Shown in pieces: positions 40,101 through 48,521 of a stretch of 64,000 bases of DNA (its first letter is position 1; each line of letters opens with the position of its first letter). Both the position numbers and the translations under genes were made by a program. Origin of the DNA: Methanoculleus sp. (GTDB lineage: Archaea > Halobacteriota > Methanomicrobia > Methanomicrobiales > Methanoculleaceae); contig JAHDQM010000021.1 of assembly GCA_018433835.1 (NCBI GenBank), positions 1-64,000 of the forward strand, in the 5' to 3' direction. The notes under the pieces are model-generated. The model saw nothing but the letters and a program-made list of their open reading frames with translations, was not told the DNA's origin and ran no database searches.

Positions 40101-42189
40101 CCTCGGCCCGTTTCGCGGGGCCGGCGACCGATGCCTTCGTCCCGTTGCCATCAGGCATCAGGCCGTAGTAAAAGAAGTAGCGCAGGTCCCAATCCTGGCA
40201 GTTGTGGATTAAGAGGCCGTCGGATGCGAAGAACGTGTGGCTCTCCTCAGCCCCGTCGCCGTCGATGAAGAGATCGTAGACGTACGCACCGGTGGGGTCC
40301 GCCGGAGCGATCTCGACGACGGTCTCCTCCCGCTCGGCAGTCCGCCCTCCCTTCACTGCGGAGAGGAACCCGTCGATGTGGTCCTGCCGCGAGTCAAGGA
40401 ACGTGGCGTACCGGGCGAACGCCTCGACGTTCTTGCGCCCGTTGATCTGGAGGCGGTAGAGCGTCCCCCTGTCCTCGTTATCGGCGTAGAGTTCGACGAT
40501 GTGGGGTTTCATCCCGAGTGCGGTGAGGAGGAGCGAGAGTTCCTGTCGGAGGGTCGGCGATGCGGTGGTGTAGTTGACGATACAGTCCGACTTTTCAGGA
40601 CGGTAGTATGCCGAGCCGTCGCCGGTGAAGAGGGCGGAGAGGAACTCGTGGAGGAGCACGTCGTTTAAGTGGTAGACGATCCAGGGAAGGCGTTTTCCGA
40701 CTGCCCTCTCCGGGATGCCGAATACGTAGCGGAAGAGCAGGTAAGCTGCTTTTCCGCCGAAGTAGACCTGCAGGGCCCGGTTGCGCTCCGCCTCGACCCC
40801 GTAGATGGTCGTGGTGTCGGGGGTGCCGCCGGTGATCGTTGCATAGGTGTTCAGGACAGCGCATGCCGCGGCCTGGATCGCAGGCGCCTGATGGTTCTCG
40901 GTTATCGCGAGGTTGTACTGTCCGACCTCCGGGGCGACGTTGTAGTTGCCTTCCGAGACGAAGAACCCCAGGAGACGGATGAGTTCAGGCGTAAGCGCGA
41001 GAAGGGCGGGCAGCTCGTGCTCGCTCCCGGTGACTCCGATTGTGACCCCGGCATAGTCCTCGACGCCGTAACGGCTGCAGAACGTGCTGAAGAGTGCGAC
41101 GGGCATGATTCCGCGTGTGTACCACTGTTTCCGGTGCTCGACGCCGAGCACCCGCGAGATAGCGGCGTAGGAGGCTGCCTGCCCGCTCCGGATCGTATCG
41201 GCAAAGATCTCCTGAGCGCCGCGGACGTAGACGTTCTCGAGGAGGTGGGCCGGCACCGACACGGGCAGTTCCCTCACGAGATCGATCGCCTCGATCGTCT
41301 CCCCGCGGAGGGCGTCGGTCGCGGAGATCCTGTAGAGTGTGTCCCCGGTGCGTACTTCGTCGGCACGGCGGACGGTCATCCCTTCGGCGGTCTGCACCGG
41401 GATCCGGTGCTCGCCGGTGACCATCAGCGACCGCCCGCCCGACGTCCGGATCCCGAGCATCTCGCCCGGGTTCACCCGGCGACGGGTCACCTTCGTAACG
41501 CGTCTCCAGCCCTTTGGGGTGAGCGCGGAGAGGTCATCCGGGCGCCATTCATCACCGTCGATCGGGAGTTCGTCGGGACGGATGCTCCGGGTGCGGCCCT
41601 CCATCCGCACGGGTATGACCGTGCTCCCGTCGATACAGAACGGGCGGGTCCCAAAGTATTCCAGGTCGTGGATGTGGAGATCGCCGCGGAGGTGGTGGTC
41701 GGCAAGGTCCGGAGGAAGCTGCAGGAGGTACTGCTCCTTGCTGATCTTGTCCGCCTTCTTCTTGTGCGAGGTCTCGGCGTTCTCCTGGAGGTTGGCGTTG
41801 TCGTGGGCTTCGAACCCTCTCCCCACGTCGATGAGGTGCGCGTCGAAGACCGGGGTTCCCACCCGGGTGCAGACGTTGCGGTAGGACGTGAGCCCGCGCT
41901 CAAGGAGCGTCATGTTGACGATCTCGCGGATCAGGGGGCCGGAGAGCGACTGGAGACCCAGCATCTGGATCTTCTTCTCGACCCGCCGGGCGATCTCCTT
42001 TGCCGTCTCCTCGTCGGCCCCCTCGTAGCCGTAGAAGACCTCCACGAGGCGGCTCTCCTCCACGATCTGCCTGACGATCCGGTTTCGGTTCCAGTCGAGG
42101 AGGTAGCCCCGCGAAGTCCGGACTTTCGGGAAGGTGGGGACGAACTCCCCGAATAGAGTCGCCTGCGTTGACTTGCGCGTCAACCTCAT
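37129..42189 (-). CDS. nrdD: Anaerobic ribonucleotide reductase NrdD with two inteins
   Basis: Class III reductase making dNTPs without oxygen. The 1686-codon frame starts at ATG 42189, overlapping the stop of the glutaredoxin-like gene (ATGA); sequence upstream of that in the same frame is a shadow. It encodes 731 extein residues in three pieces (1-184, 664-892, 1369-1686) separated by inteins. Visible extein features are an N-terminal ATP-cone-like region (20-115), FCQDWDLRYFF after the first intein, ISCYQ-CCAYQFSS around the second, and RTNGRMPFAMQRP. The C-terminus ends IGYFAFTRDLTVSLKEYREL plus a low-complexity tail; I find no zinc Cys4 cluster or RVxGY glycyl-radical motif there or in other frames downstream. 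No nrdG activase is in the window. Confidence 0.85.
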   Translation of the reverse strand: MRLTRKSTQATLFGEFVPTFPKVRTSRGYLLDWNRNRIVRQIVEESRLVEVFYGYEGADEETAKEIARRVEKKIQMLGLQSLSGPLIREIVNMTLLERGLTSYRNVCTRVGTPVFDAHLIDVGRGFEAHDNANLQENAETSHKKKADKISKEQYLLQLPPDLADHHLRGDLHIHDLEYFGTRPFCIDGSTVIPVRMEGRTRSIRPDELPIDGDEWRPDDLSALTPKGWRRVTKVTRRRVNPGEMLGIRTSGGRSLMVTGEHRIPVQTAEGMTVRRADEVRTGDTLYRISATDALRGETIEAIDLVRELPVSVPAHLLENVYVRGAQEIFADTIRSGQAASYAAISRVLGVEHRKQWYTRGIMPVALFSTFCSRYGVEDYAGVTIGVTGSEHELPALLALTPELIRLLGFFVSEGNYNVAPEVGQYNLAITENHQAPAIQAAACAVLNTYATITGGTPDTTTIYGVEAERNRALQVYFGGKAAYLLFRYVFGIPERAVGKRLPWIVYHLNDVLLHEFLSALFTGDGSAYYRPEKSDCIVNYTTASPTLRQELSLLLTALGMKPHIVELYADNEDRGTLYRLQINGRKNVEAFARYATFLDSRQDHIDGFLSAVKGGRTAEREETVVEIAPADPTGAYVYDLFIDGDGAEESHTFFASDGLLIHNCQDWDLRYFFYYGLMPDGNGTKASVAGPAKRAEVAVLHAVKALGSAQTNFAGGQGYYNFLTFMAPFFEGMDYEEIKQLMQMFVYEMTQMMVARGGQVVFSSVQLSPGVPTLWKDKPCVYRGKVWDGNQAPLRTYGEFEREVRLLFKALMEVMLEGDYWGKPFSFPKPEISIEPDFLIENEEFNGEHPDLPTYQDLYLMTFELASKYGTPYYDNQIPAYRGAGEGISCYQCLAGDELIPIVDTDGRTRIRPIKDLFEETAAEDRQTDPYGTEFARLAAKTPGVDLAGMTASLRPFRGVMRREYSGEMLRITLESGRRITITPDHPVFTLDQGKFIKTSAQTLRNGDYLPVVKTAEFGIQPVRELSVAETLCAAGHADEIVLQNGEVNIRNAKHRGLPQVLPMTEEFIRFLGYYLAEGCSDTSGRRYTVRLSFGHHEKDLIQEAAACIKSFLGCEPLISEEATATNVTVNSKLLYLLLDAIGCGKCAAEKNVPDLLFDVDRDLVGTYLDAAFRGDGNISIQAGQQGSYIHRARGIRIKLVSRNAIQKLVWLAQRIGVQMNYMEQETTVAHPQTGKPYALTAYTCTITAQDQIQRFSQKTGYGATAVTGSSRQTGGIFTRLPIEASGLQYTGLVYASQYASSGHHSAQVSLIRPEAQTGDVERLINGDLHPVRIRSIERLPYDDYVYDLVDVAGTHTFANALGIVTGNCCAYQFSSLADEDDEFEDKLYFREGKHFSMGSWQVMSINCPRAAYKAEGDQERLFAELKSFMDIAVDLYQIKRRWMSLIRTNGRMPFAMQRPKDPNTGERGAVAVDLEGLVYTIGVVGVNEMVQHFTGHQLHESKEAFRLAVRAMTELEMYARELSKKHNMTIALARTPAETTGQRFAVADLLDERFRDHALKVIKGDADAALGMLGTTLDLPIYYTNGTHVAPGAPVPLTKRIEIEHIFFPIVDGGNIFHVWLGEARPDPRGLMEMAMNLCRTTQIGYFAFTRDLTVSLKEYRELKPAHPDKATTAGASPAADRADA
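38086..39513 (-). other. Intein 2 of NrdD (476 aa, LAGLIDADG type)
   Basis: It starts with Cys (CLAGDELIPIVDTDGRTRIR), block B is ITITPDHPVFTL, the endonuclease motifs are FLGYYLAEGCSD and YLDAAFRGDGNISI, block F is DDYVYDLVDVAGTHTFAN, and it ends GIVTGN before Cys. All splicing residues are present: Cys1, TxxH, a terminal Asn with Gly rather than His before it, and Cys+1. The insertion point is within CYQ/CCAYQ of the extein. The endonuclease looks intact, so it may still home. Confidence 0.88.
40201..41637 (-). other. Intein 1 of NrdD (479 aa, LAGLIDADG type)
   Basis: It begins CIDGSTVIPVRMEG, block B is LMVTGEHRIPV, the endonuclease motifs are LLGFFVSEGNYN and FLSALFTGDGSAYY, block F is AYVYDLFIDGD ... 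SHTFFAS, and it ends GLLIHN followed by Cys+1. His-Asn at the end is canonical. It interrupts the extein between RPF and CQDWD, next to a conserved cysteine. Confidence 0.9.
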
Positions 42190-42455
42190 GCCTCCGCGAT
42201 CAGGCCGGCGACAAGGTTTTCCTGGAACACGCCCCCGCGAAAGAGATCGCCGGACGTATAGAATGCGTCGCCCTTCTGCAGCACCGGCGCTTCCTGGACG
42301 AATACGCCGTTCATGCGGAGTTCCGTCAGCCCCTCGGCTGACGCCATGTCGCACTCGACGAAGTGAACGCCCCTGGAGGCCAGGAACTCTTTGAGTACTT
42401 CGCAATTCGGGCAGAATTCCAGTGTATATACGGTGAATTGCGCTGTATCGGAAAT
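42186..42455 (-). CDS. Glutaredoxin-like NrdH-type protein, non-canonical start
   Basis: Immediately upstream of nrdD and overlapping it by four bases. The frame encodes FTVYTLEFCPNCEVLKEFL, a glutaredoxin/NrdH fold start with a CPNC redox motif, then FVQEAPVLQKGDAFYTSGDLF and a stop. This matches the glutaredoxin-like reductant known to serve methanogen NrdD enzymes. There is no ATG, GTG or TTG before the CPNC motif after the last in-frame stop. The best start is ATT 42455, six bases after GGGGGT (89 residues). The only upstream in-frame ATG (42482) is separated from it by a TAA at 42471-42473. Confidence 0.65.
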   Translation of the reverse strand: MSDTAQFTVYTLEFCPNCEVLKEFLASRGVHFVECDMASAEGLTELRMNGVFVQEAPVLQKGDAFYTSGDLFRGGVFQENLVAGLIAEA

Positions 42456-42502
42456 GGTAATACCCCCGGATTATTCGGTCATTACGTTTTCGCTCTGTAC
42501 GG

Positions 42503-42508
42503 TTATAA
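42503..42508 (-). promoter_or_regulatory. TATA box of nrdH-like/nrdD operon
   Basis: TTATAA on the minus strand, about 25 bp upstream of the ATG at 42482 that opens the three-codon frame. Transcription could begin almost at that ATG. Confidence 0.4.
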
Positions 42509-42689
42509 CAGATCTCATTCTATACGGAACGCTGTCTGTCATCCGGGTGCGCATTCCCGCACCCTCGATGCGGACCCCGGAAAAATTCCTGCAGGACTCG
42601 CTCCTCCGCCGCCTTCGGCTACGTTCCGCCGGGTGCGCCTCTGCCGGACAATCACCATTTTGTAGGGTGAGGCACGATAGTACGGTGAT

Positions 42690-43229
42690 ATGGTCAGGAC
42701 GTTCGTTGCAATCGATCTGCCGGAGGAGATCCGCGAGAAGGCCCGTGAGTCCCAGGAGATCCTGAGACGGTCCGAAGGAAGGCTCGCCATCGTCGACCCT
42801 GCGAACCTCCACATCACGATGAAGTTTCTCGGGGAGGTTAGTCCGGCACTGATCGAGCCGATCGTCGAGGCGCTCCGGGCTGTCAGGGCCGACTCCTTCG
42901 AGATGACGGTAGAGCACGCCGTCTGCAACCCGTCACGGCGGCCCAGGGTGATCTGGTGCGACGTCGCGGACGCCGGCGAGAGCGCCGCCCTCGCCCGGCA
43001 GGTGGATGATCTCCTCACACCGCTCGGGTTTTCCCGGGAGAGCCGTCCCTTCCGCCCCCACGTGACCCTTGCACGGGTGAAAGAGTTCCACCCCTCGCAG
43101 TGCTTCCAGGCGGCGTCCACGCCTCGCGAACCGCTCGGGACGTGTCGGGTGGAGAGCATCAAACTCAAGAAGAGCACGCTGACACCCCGCGGATCAATCT
43201 ACGAAGACCTTGCGGAGGTCGCGCTTTGA
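42690..43229 (+). CDS. thpR: RNA 2',3'-cyclic phosphodiesterase (ThpR)
   Basis: 179-residue 2H phosphoesterase. The two HxTx motifs are HITM (about residue 41) and HVTL (about residue 124). The family opens 2',3'-cyclic phosphates on RNA and can ligate tRNA halves. It is coupled to the cca gene, consistent with tRNA end processing. The product starts MVRTFVAIDLPEEIREK. Confidence 0.9.
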   Translation: MVRTFVAIDLPEEIREKARESQEILRRSEGRLAIVDPANLHITMKFLGEVSPALIEPIVEALRAVRADSFEMTVEHAVCNPSRRPRVIWCDVADAGESAALARQVDDLLTPLGFSRESRPFRPHVTLARVKEFHPSQCFQAASTPREPLGTCRVESIKLKKSTLTPRGSIYEDLAEVAL

Positions 43230-44599
43230 CCCGGTGCCCCTGTGAGGAGGAGGTGCTCAAAAAGATCCGCCCCACGCCCGAGGAGCGGACCTACATCCGG
43301 GCGATCGGGAAGCGCCTGATCGAGGCGGTGGAGCTTTCGGGGAAGGCGAAAGCGATGATGGTGGGGTCGGTCGCCCGCGACACCTTCGTCCGGGGCGACC
43401 GGGACCTCGACGTCTTCATGCTCTTCGACATCTCTCTCTCCCGTGAGGAGCTGCAGGAGCAGGGATTAGCCCTCGCGCACCGGATCGCGGAGGAGTTCGG
43501 CGCGACCTGGCGCGAGAAGTACGCGGAGCACCCTTACGTCAACGCGACAATCGACTCGCTGGATATCGATCTCGTCCCCTGCTACGCCGTGCCGAGCGCC
43601 ACCGAGATCAAGAGCGCCGTGGACCGCACTCCGTTCCACACCCGCTACATCCTCTCGCACATCGACGGCTACGCCGACGACGTCCTCCTGTTCAAGCAGT
43701 TCGCGAAGGCGGGCGGGGTCTACGGGTCGGACCACATGACCGAGGGGTTTTCCGGCTATCTCTGCGAGATCCTGACGATCCACTACGGGGGGTTCCGCCC
43801 GCTCATCGAGGCCGCAGCCTGCTGGAAGCCCGGGGAGGTGATCGACATCGAGGGGCACGGGACGAAGCGTTTCGAGGACCCGCTCGTCGTCATCGACCCT
43901 GTCGATCCGGAGAGGAACGTGGCGGCGGCGCTCTCGCTCTCGCGGATGTTCGAGTTCGTGGAGCTCGCACGCGGCTACCTCGCGGAGCCGTCGGAGGCGT
44001 TCTTCTGCCGGCCTCCCTCCCCGCCGCTCACCCGGGAGGTCTTCTCCCGCCTCCTGTCCGCGCGGGGAACACATCTCTTCGCTCTCACCTTCGCGACGCC
44101 CGAGCACACGCCCGACACGGTGGTCCCCCAGCTCCGCAAGTCCGCCGAGTCCATACGGGAGCTCCTTGAGAGGAGCGGGTTTCCGGCGAACCGCATCGAC
44201 GTCTGCATGGGAAAAGAGCGGTGCATGCTCCTCTTCGAACTGATGGCCGATACCGTCCCGGCGATGCGCCGGCATATCGGGCCGCCGGTCTGGTCGCGGG
44301 GGAACGCCGAGAAGTTCCTTGCAAAATATGTCCGTGAGGAGGTCTTCGCCGGCCCCTACGTCGAGGACGGCCGCTACGTGGTGGAACTCCCCCGCAGGTT
44401 CACCCGGGCCGTCGACCTGCTGCGATCGAAGGTCCTCTTCGACGTCGCGCTGGGCAAGCACGTCCGCCGCTCGATCAAGCAGGGCTGGACGGTGAAGGCC
44501 GGCGCGGAGTGCTGGGACGAGGAGTTTTCCGGGTTTGTCTCGGGGTTCCTGGAGCGCTCGTCACCGCTCGCGAGGATAAAGAGGCTGACGGGGAAATAG
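43226..44599 (+). CDS. cca: CCA-adding enzyme (archaeal class I tRNA nucleotidyltransferase)
   Basis: 457 residues. The nucleotidyltransferase motif is VGSVARDTFVRGDRDLDVFM with the catalytic Asp pair, and a third carboxylate is in DSLDIDLVPCYAV. It builds the CCA ends that the tRNA genes in this window lack. The start is a TTG at 43226 overlapping the thpR stop (TTGA), with GGAGGT six bases upstream; a GTG at 43253 is the alternative. No upstream extension is needed. Confidence 0.92.
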   Translation: MTRCPCEEEVLKKIRPTPEERTYIRAIGKRLIEAVELSGKAKAMMVGSVARDTFVRGDRDLDVFMLFDISLSREELQEQGLALAHRIAEEFGATWREKYAEHPYVNATIDSLDIDLVPCYAVPSATEIKSAVDRTPFHTRYILSHIDGYADDVLLFKQFAKAGGVYGSDHMTEGFSGYLCEILTIHYGGFRPLIEAAACWKPGEVIDIEGHGTKRFEDPLVVIDPVDPERNVAAALSLSRMFEFVELARGYLAEPSEAFFCRPPSPPLTREVFSRLLSARGTHLFALTFATPEHTPDTVVPQLRKSAESIRELLERSGFPANRIDVCMGKERCMLLFELMADTVPAMRRHIGPPVWSRGNAEKFLAKYVREEVFAGPYVEDGRYVVELPRRFTRAVDLLRSKVLFDVALGKHVRRSIKQGWTVKAGAECWDEEFSGFVSGFLERSSPLARIKRLTGK

Positions 44600-44800
44600 G
44601 AGACTCACCCGGATCACGATAATCCTCTCCATCACGGCTATGCTGTATCGTCAGTCTCGACAGAGTGGTTGACGGGCGCGGCACGGACTATCCGTTGCTG
44701 TTCCCTTAGGCATCATCGACCGTCGCACCGGTTCTTCCGTTTCGTCGGGGGAGATTTTGGTCAAAAAAATCTGACAGACGGCCTGTGTTTTACGGGTCGG

Positions 44801-45949
44801 TCACCCCGCCTCGTTGCCCTCGTGAGGAAACATCACGACGCTCCGGGTGGTGTAATACCCGGCTACGGCCGCGATAGCGACGACGATCAGAATCTCCCAC
44901 TGCAGGAAGACGAGCGCCACGATAGGGATCACCGCGGCCGGCATCTTGAGGACGCAGACGATCATCCCTGCCATGACGGCGGGAACGGCGACGGCGGGCG
45001 GGATCGCGGGAACGAGGAGGCTGACGGCGAGACCGAGCGTCCCGCCCGCAAAGATCAGCGGGAAGATAGGCCCGCCCTTGAAGATCGTCGCCATGCACCA
45101 TGTGCTTGCGAGGATCTTCGCCGCGACGAGCAGGAGCAGCACGGCCGCACCGGCAGTTGCTCCCGTCTCGAGGACGGTCTTGAACTCGTTCTGTCCCGAG
45201 AAGAGGACGAGCGGAAAGATCGTCCCGGCAACACCGAGCCCGACACCCCCGGCAAGCCCCCTGACCAGGTGCCGCCCGGCGATGGGCGCCATGAGGCGGC
45301 TGAAGAGGCGGAATGCTCTGATGAAGAGGACGCCCGCCGCAGCACCGGCAAGCCCGAGGATCGCGGCGTAAAGGAGGTACAGCGGGAGCAACTCTCCGAG
45401 CGGCGGAAGCGGATAGAGGGCGCCGCCTGCGGTCTTGGTGATCTGAAGGTAGATCGCAAACCCGGCCAGGGCACCGACGATGCCGGCGGTCGAGAGCGTC
45501 CGCACCCGGCTCCGCAGTCGGTCGCCGGCAAGGGTGCCCATGCTCCCGCCCATATCGATGGCAGCCACCTCGGGTCCGAGGCTCGCCCCGAAGATCAGCG
45601 AGAGGTAGATGGCGAGCAGCCCGGCGGGAAGGTGCCGCGGCTCGAACCGGCCGGTCTTCTGAAACTCCATAAGACTCTGCTGGAGCAGCAGTACGTGGTC
45701 GCCGAAGACGTGCAGGCAGAGCCCGACCGCGAGGCCGCCCACGGTCGCGAGGATCAGGGCAAAGAAGGGGACGGGAAGCGAGTCCGGCCAGAGAAAAGCC
45801 TCTCCGAGGCTCTGTACCTCAAGAAAGAGCACCATCGCTCCGGCGGCCGCGATGGCGACCAGGATGGCGGCGAGCACGAACCTGAGGGAGTACCGCCCGA
45901 CCCCGGTTCCGCCGGACGGGGCGGCGCTGCTGCCTGCGGGATGGTTCAC
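44801..45949 (-). CDS. ClC-family chloride channel or transporter
   Basis: 382 residues, about ten membrane helices. Signature segments are GASLGPEVAAID (usually GxGxGPE/GREGP), KGGPIFPLIFAGG (GGxFxP type) and FLQWEILIV. It lacks the CBS domains found in many ClCs. A channel or an anion/H+ exchanger is possible; I do not see enough to decide. Its 5' region is Gly/Ser-rich and probably cytosolic. Confidence 0.85.
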   Translation of the reverse strand: MNHPAGSSAAPSGGTGVGRYSLRFVLAAILVAIAAAGAMVLFLEVQSLGEAFLWPDSLPVPFFALILATVGGLAVGLCLHVFGDHVLLLQQSLMEFQKTGRFEPRHLPAGLLAIYLSLIFGASLGPEVAAIDMGGSMGTLAGDRLRSRVRTLSTAGIVGALAGFAIYLQITKTAGGALYPLPPLGELLPLYLLYAAILGLAGAAAGVLFIRAFRLFSRLMAPIAGRHLVRGLAGGVGLGVAGTIFPLVLFSGQNEFKTVLETGATAGAAVLLLLVAAKILASTWCMATIFKGGPIFPLIFAGGTLGLAVSLLVPAIPPAVAVPAVMAGMIVCVLKMPAAVIPIVALVFLQWEILIVVAIAAVAGYYTTRSVVMFPHEGNEAG

Positions 45950-46026
45950 ATCTCCCCCTTTGGTCGGACTGATATATATGTCGACCGCGAGCGGCTCCGG
46001 GACGAGGGAAAATAGGGCGGATCCGG

Positions 46027-46488
46027 CTACGCGAGTTGCTCCCAGATCATGGCGTAAATGACGCCGATGAGAGGAAACCCTGCAACTCCGACGAAGAAGT
46101 TCTCAAGGTAGAACCCGGGCGGGTAGTTCATCGTCGTGAAGGTGATGAAGATGCTGGGCACCGTGTAGATCAGGATGAGTGCCGTACCATCGATCGCTCC
46201 CCTGGTGCCCGCCGGGCCCTGCAGGGACCCCTGCACGAGGTCGAACACGATGGCCGCGGCAAAGGACAGGACAAACGGGTAGGCGAAGAAGAACAGCATC
46301 AGCGGGTCTTCCGCCGCGCGCATCCCGCCCAGGGCGAAGCTATCGTAGGGGGCGACGACCATTATGAGCGCCGAGACGGCGAAATTCACGACCAGGAGGA
46401 TGATACCGCCGATGAACCCTCCTGCAAGGATTTTTTCGCATTCATGGACGTTCAAGCGGCGGGTATCCCTTTGGAGGTCTAAAAACAT
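46027..46488 (-). CDS. Four-helix membrane protein of unknown function
   Basis: 153 residues with four membrane segments (GGIILLVVNFAVSALIMVV; PLMLFFFAYPFVLSFAAAIV; ALILIYTVPSIFITF; FFVGVAGFPLIGVIYAMI) and a short charged N-terminus. No family is recognised. Size and helix spacing resemble small methanogen membrane proteins of unknown role. It has its own spacing on both sides, so it is probably monocistronic. Confidence 0.6.
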   Translation of the reverse strand: MFLDLQRDTRRLNVHECEKILAGGFIGGIILLVVNFAVSALIMVVAPYDSFALGGMRAAEDPLMLFFFAYPFVLSFAAAIVFDLVQGSLQGPAGTRGAIDGTALILIYTVPSIFITFTTMNYPPGFYLENFFVGVAGFPLIGVIYAMIWEQLA

Positions 46489-46684
46489 TTCTTTTTAATC
46501 CGGTAGCGTTGCGCAATGCGTTCAAAATGCGATCCTGTTGCTTTTTTTCTCGCCGACGCGAGGGGTAAACGCATGCACTCACCAGAAGATCATCGTCGCA
46601 CCCGTAGCGGTCCGCAACGGCTACTGCAGCCGATCCGGAGGGCATCGGAGCCGCGATCATCAGGCTCTCCACGGGGAGAGCTGC

Positions 46685-48082
46685 TTACTGTTCTATCCGG
46701 GGAACCATGCACCTTTGCGCGCTGTCATCGATCCGAGTTCCCGGGTCGCCGTGAGCGGCGTTGTGGAGCGTGAACCGGAACGCCGCCCCTTCCCCCGGGC
46801 GGCCCGGAACCCGGTCCTCCACCCATATGGCACCGCCGTAGCGCTCGATGAGCACCTGCACGAGGAAAAGCCCGAGTCCTTCGCCGACACCCCTTCTCCT
46901 CTTCTCGTAGCGGTGGAAGATCTCCTGTTTCTGATCGTCCGGGACCCCCGGGCCGGTGTCCTCGATCGAGACCCGGACGAACTCGTCTTCGTCTTCCACC
47001 CGGACGGCAATCTCGACGCCGGGACCGCCGAATTTGACGGCGTTGCCGATCAGGTTCGCAAAAACCTCGGAGAGGAGGTCGTCGGCCAGTACCCGGCGGT
47101 TGACCGCATCGTAACGGATGGTGCTTTCGGGAAATTGGGCGATCTCATCGCGGATAACCGTATCCAGGTCCACGCACTTGTGCCCGCCGGACGGCTGGTG
47201 AATCCGCCGGATCGTGGAGACGTTGCCCAGGATCTCGATGCTTTTTTTGATACTCCGCTGGAGTTTCTCCACGTATGTCCGTGAATCCCCGTCCAGGGTC
47301 TCGATGAGCAGATCGGTGTAGAGGTTCGCGACGTTCTCGGTGTTGCGGATGTCGTGGGTGAGGATGTCCAGGTAGAGGTTCGCCTCGCGGTTAGCTGAGG
47401 CGAGTTGTTGGTGGAGAAGGGCAAGGTCTTCGGTGTGGCGCTGGAGCGCTTCCTCGGTCTGCTTCCTTTCGGTGATGTCGGTGAACATGGCAAAAGATCC
47501 GGCAAACCCGCCGTTTCCATCTTTTCGGGCGGTGGCGGAGACCAGAACCCACCTGGCGCTGCCGTCCCTGTGCCTGAGCCGGCACTCGTATCTGCCGTCA
47601 AGACCCTGCTCTCTTGCCGCCATGCGATTCCGGTGCGCGTCGAGATCCTCGGTAAAAAGGAAATCGGTTACCGGCCGGTCGAGCATCTCCTCGACCGAAT
47701 AACCGAGCATGCCGGCCATCGTGCGGTTGACGTAGGTGGTCGTGTGGCGGCTGTCTATCTGAAGGATGCCCTCGTTCGCCATCTCTACGATGGAGCGGAA
47801 CTTCTCCTCGCTCTTTTGCAGGGCCTCCCCGGTCACCCTGCGCTCGTTCGTTTCGGCGACCAGCATCGCAAGAAGGGCCTGCCGTTTACGGAGGGCGAAG
47901 AAAGCAGCGGTCGTGGCGAGTATGGTGGTGAAGATGACGGTATGCAGGTGCGAATCCGCGAGCGTGATGTCGGGATAGAGGTAGTCCTTGAGGAACTGGT
48001 ATACGCTCATCAGGACGAATACGAATACCCCTATCTTTCCGAGCGTTAGGTAGATGTTGGCCGGCTGGAACTCTTGATTCAT
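46685..48082 (-). CDS. Membrane PAS-domain sensor histidine kinase
   Basis: 465 residues from ATG 48082 (GAGGGGTG upstream). Two membrane helices (IGVFVFVLMSVYQF; VIFTTILATTAAFFALRKR), a PAS domain at about 90-210 (FRSIVEMANEGILQID ... GSFAMFTDITERKQ), a coiled coil, a HisKA-like box with the phospho-acceptor in DILTHDIRNTENV, and an HATPase domain (N box EVFANLIGNAVKFGG, G1 DTGPGVP, G2 GEGLGLFLV). The output partner is not adjacent; the response regulator at 24430 is a possible but unproven partner. The C-terminal 25 residues are extra and unstructured. Confidence 0.9.
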   Translation of the reverse strand: MNQEFQPANIYLTLGKIGVFVFVLMSVYQFLKDYLYPDITLADSHLHTVIFTTILATTAAFFALRKRQALLAMLVAETNERRVTGEALQKSEEKFRSIVEMANEGILQIDSRHTTTYVNRTMAGMLGYSVEEMLDRPVTDFLFTEDLDAHRNRMAAREQGLDGRYECRLRHRDGSARWVLVSATARKDGNGGFAGSFAMFTDITERKQTEEALQRHTEDLALLHQQLASANREANLYLDILTHDIRNTENVANLYTDLLIETLDGDSRTYVEKLQRSIKKSIEILGNVSTIRRIHQPSGGHKCVDLDTVIRDEIAQFPESTIRYDAVNRRVLADDLLSEVFANLIGNAVKFGGPGVEIAVRVEDEDEFVRVSIEDTGPGVPDDQKQEIFHRYEKRRRGVGEGLGLFLVQVLIERYGGAIWVEDRVPGRPGEGAAFRFTLHNAAHGDPGTRIDDSAQRCMVPRIEQ

Positions 48083-48521
48083 ATGCACCCCTCGGGGAAG
48101 CAGCACGGGATTTTCTGCATATCGCGGTATCACCGATTTACGGGGACTTCATGCAATGCTGTACCTGACGGGTTTGCCTGTCTGGAAATCTCTCCAATCT
48201 GCCTTATTTCGCGTATTGGGGCCGGAACCGGAGTGGCCGTAGTTGCCCGGTGCTTGATTGCATTCTTCCTCGTGACGCAATAAACCTTCCCTGGTGGTGC
48301 AGGATTTCATACTTCTCTCCCGGAAAAACCGTTGCGCCCGCTTCATACCCCGGTGTATTTCCGATCCATATATTGCGTCGAAGTGCAATTCTCCGGCGTG
48401 GGCGCGGAAAAACACACCAAAATCGTTGGTTTTGGGTGTCCCGCCTGGATTCTCCCCCTCCTGCTCTCGGTTTCTCTCTCCTCTCCAGGGGGGCGCCCTG
48501 ATCGGCGGCGTATGGCTCGTC
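48083..48521. other. Spacer with probable 5' fragment of an interrupted membrane-protein gene
   Basis: No complete gene. At 48488-48521 the plus strand reads GGALIGGVWLV, a membrane-helix fragment. It resumes at 49146 as ILLPLLGMDAG, with the IS605-type remnant between. The true start is unclear; a frameshift near the G-run at 48488-48493 is possible. Confidence 0.35.

Noticed and set aside
40669..42156. 495-codon plus-strand frame over nrdD intein 1
   Set aside because: Shadow of the intein and extein coding on the minus strand; no protein-like features.
42190..42405. N-terminal extension of NrdD
   Set aside because: The frame is open, but the same DNA encodes the glutaredoxin-like protein in another frame; the extension is Arg-rich and shadow-like.
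46442..46672. 76-codon minus-strand frame upstream of the membrane-protein gene
   Set aside because: Overlaps the start of the supported gene and has no recognisable feature.
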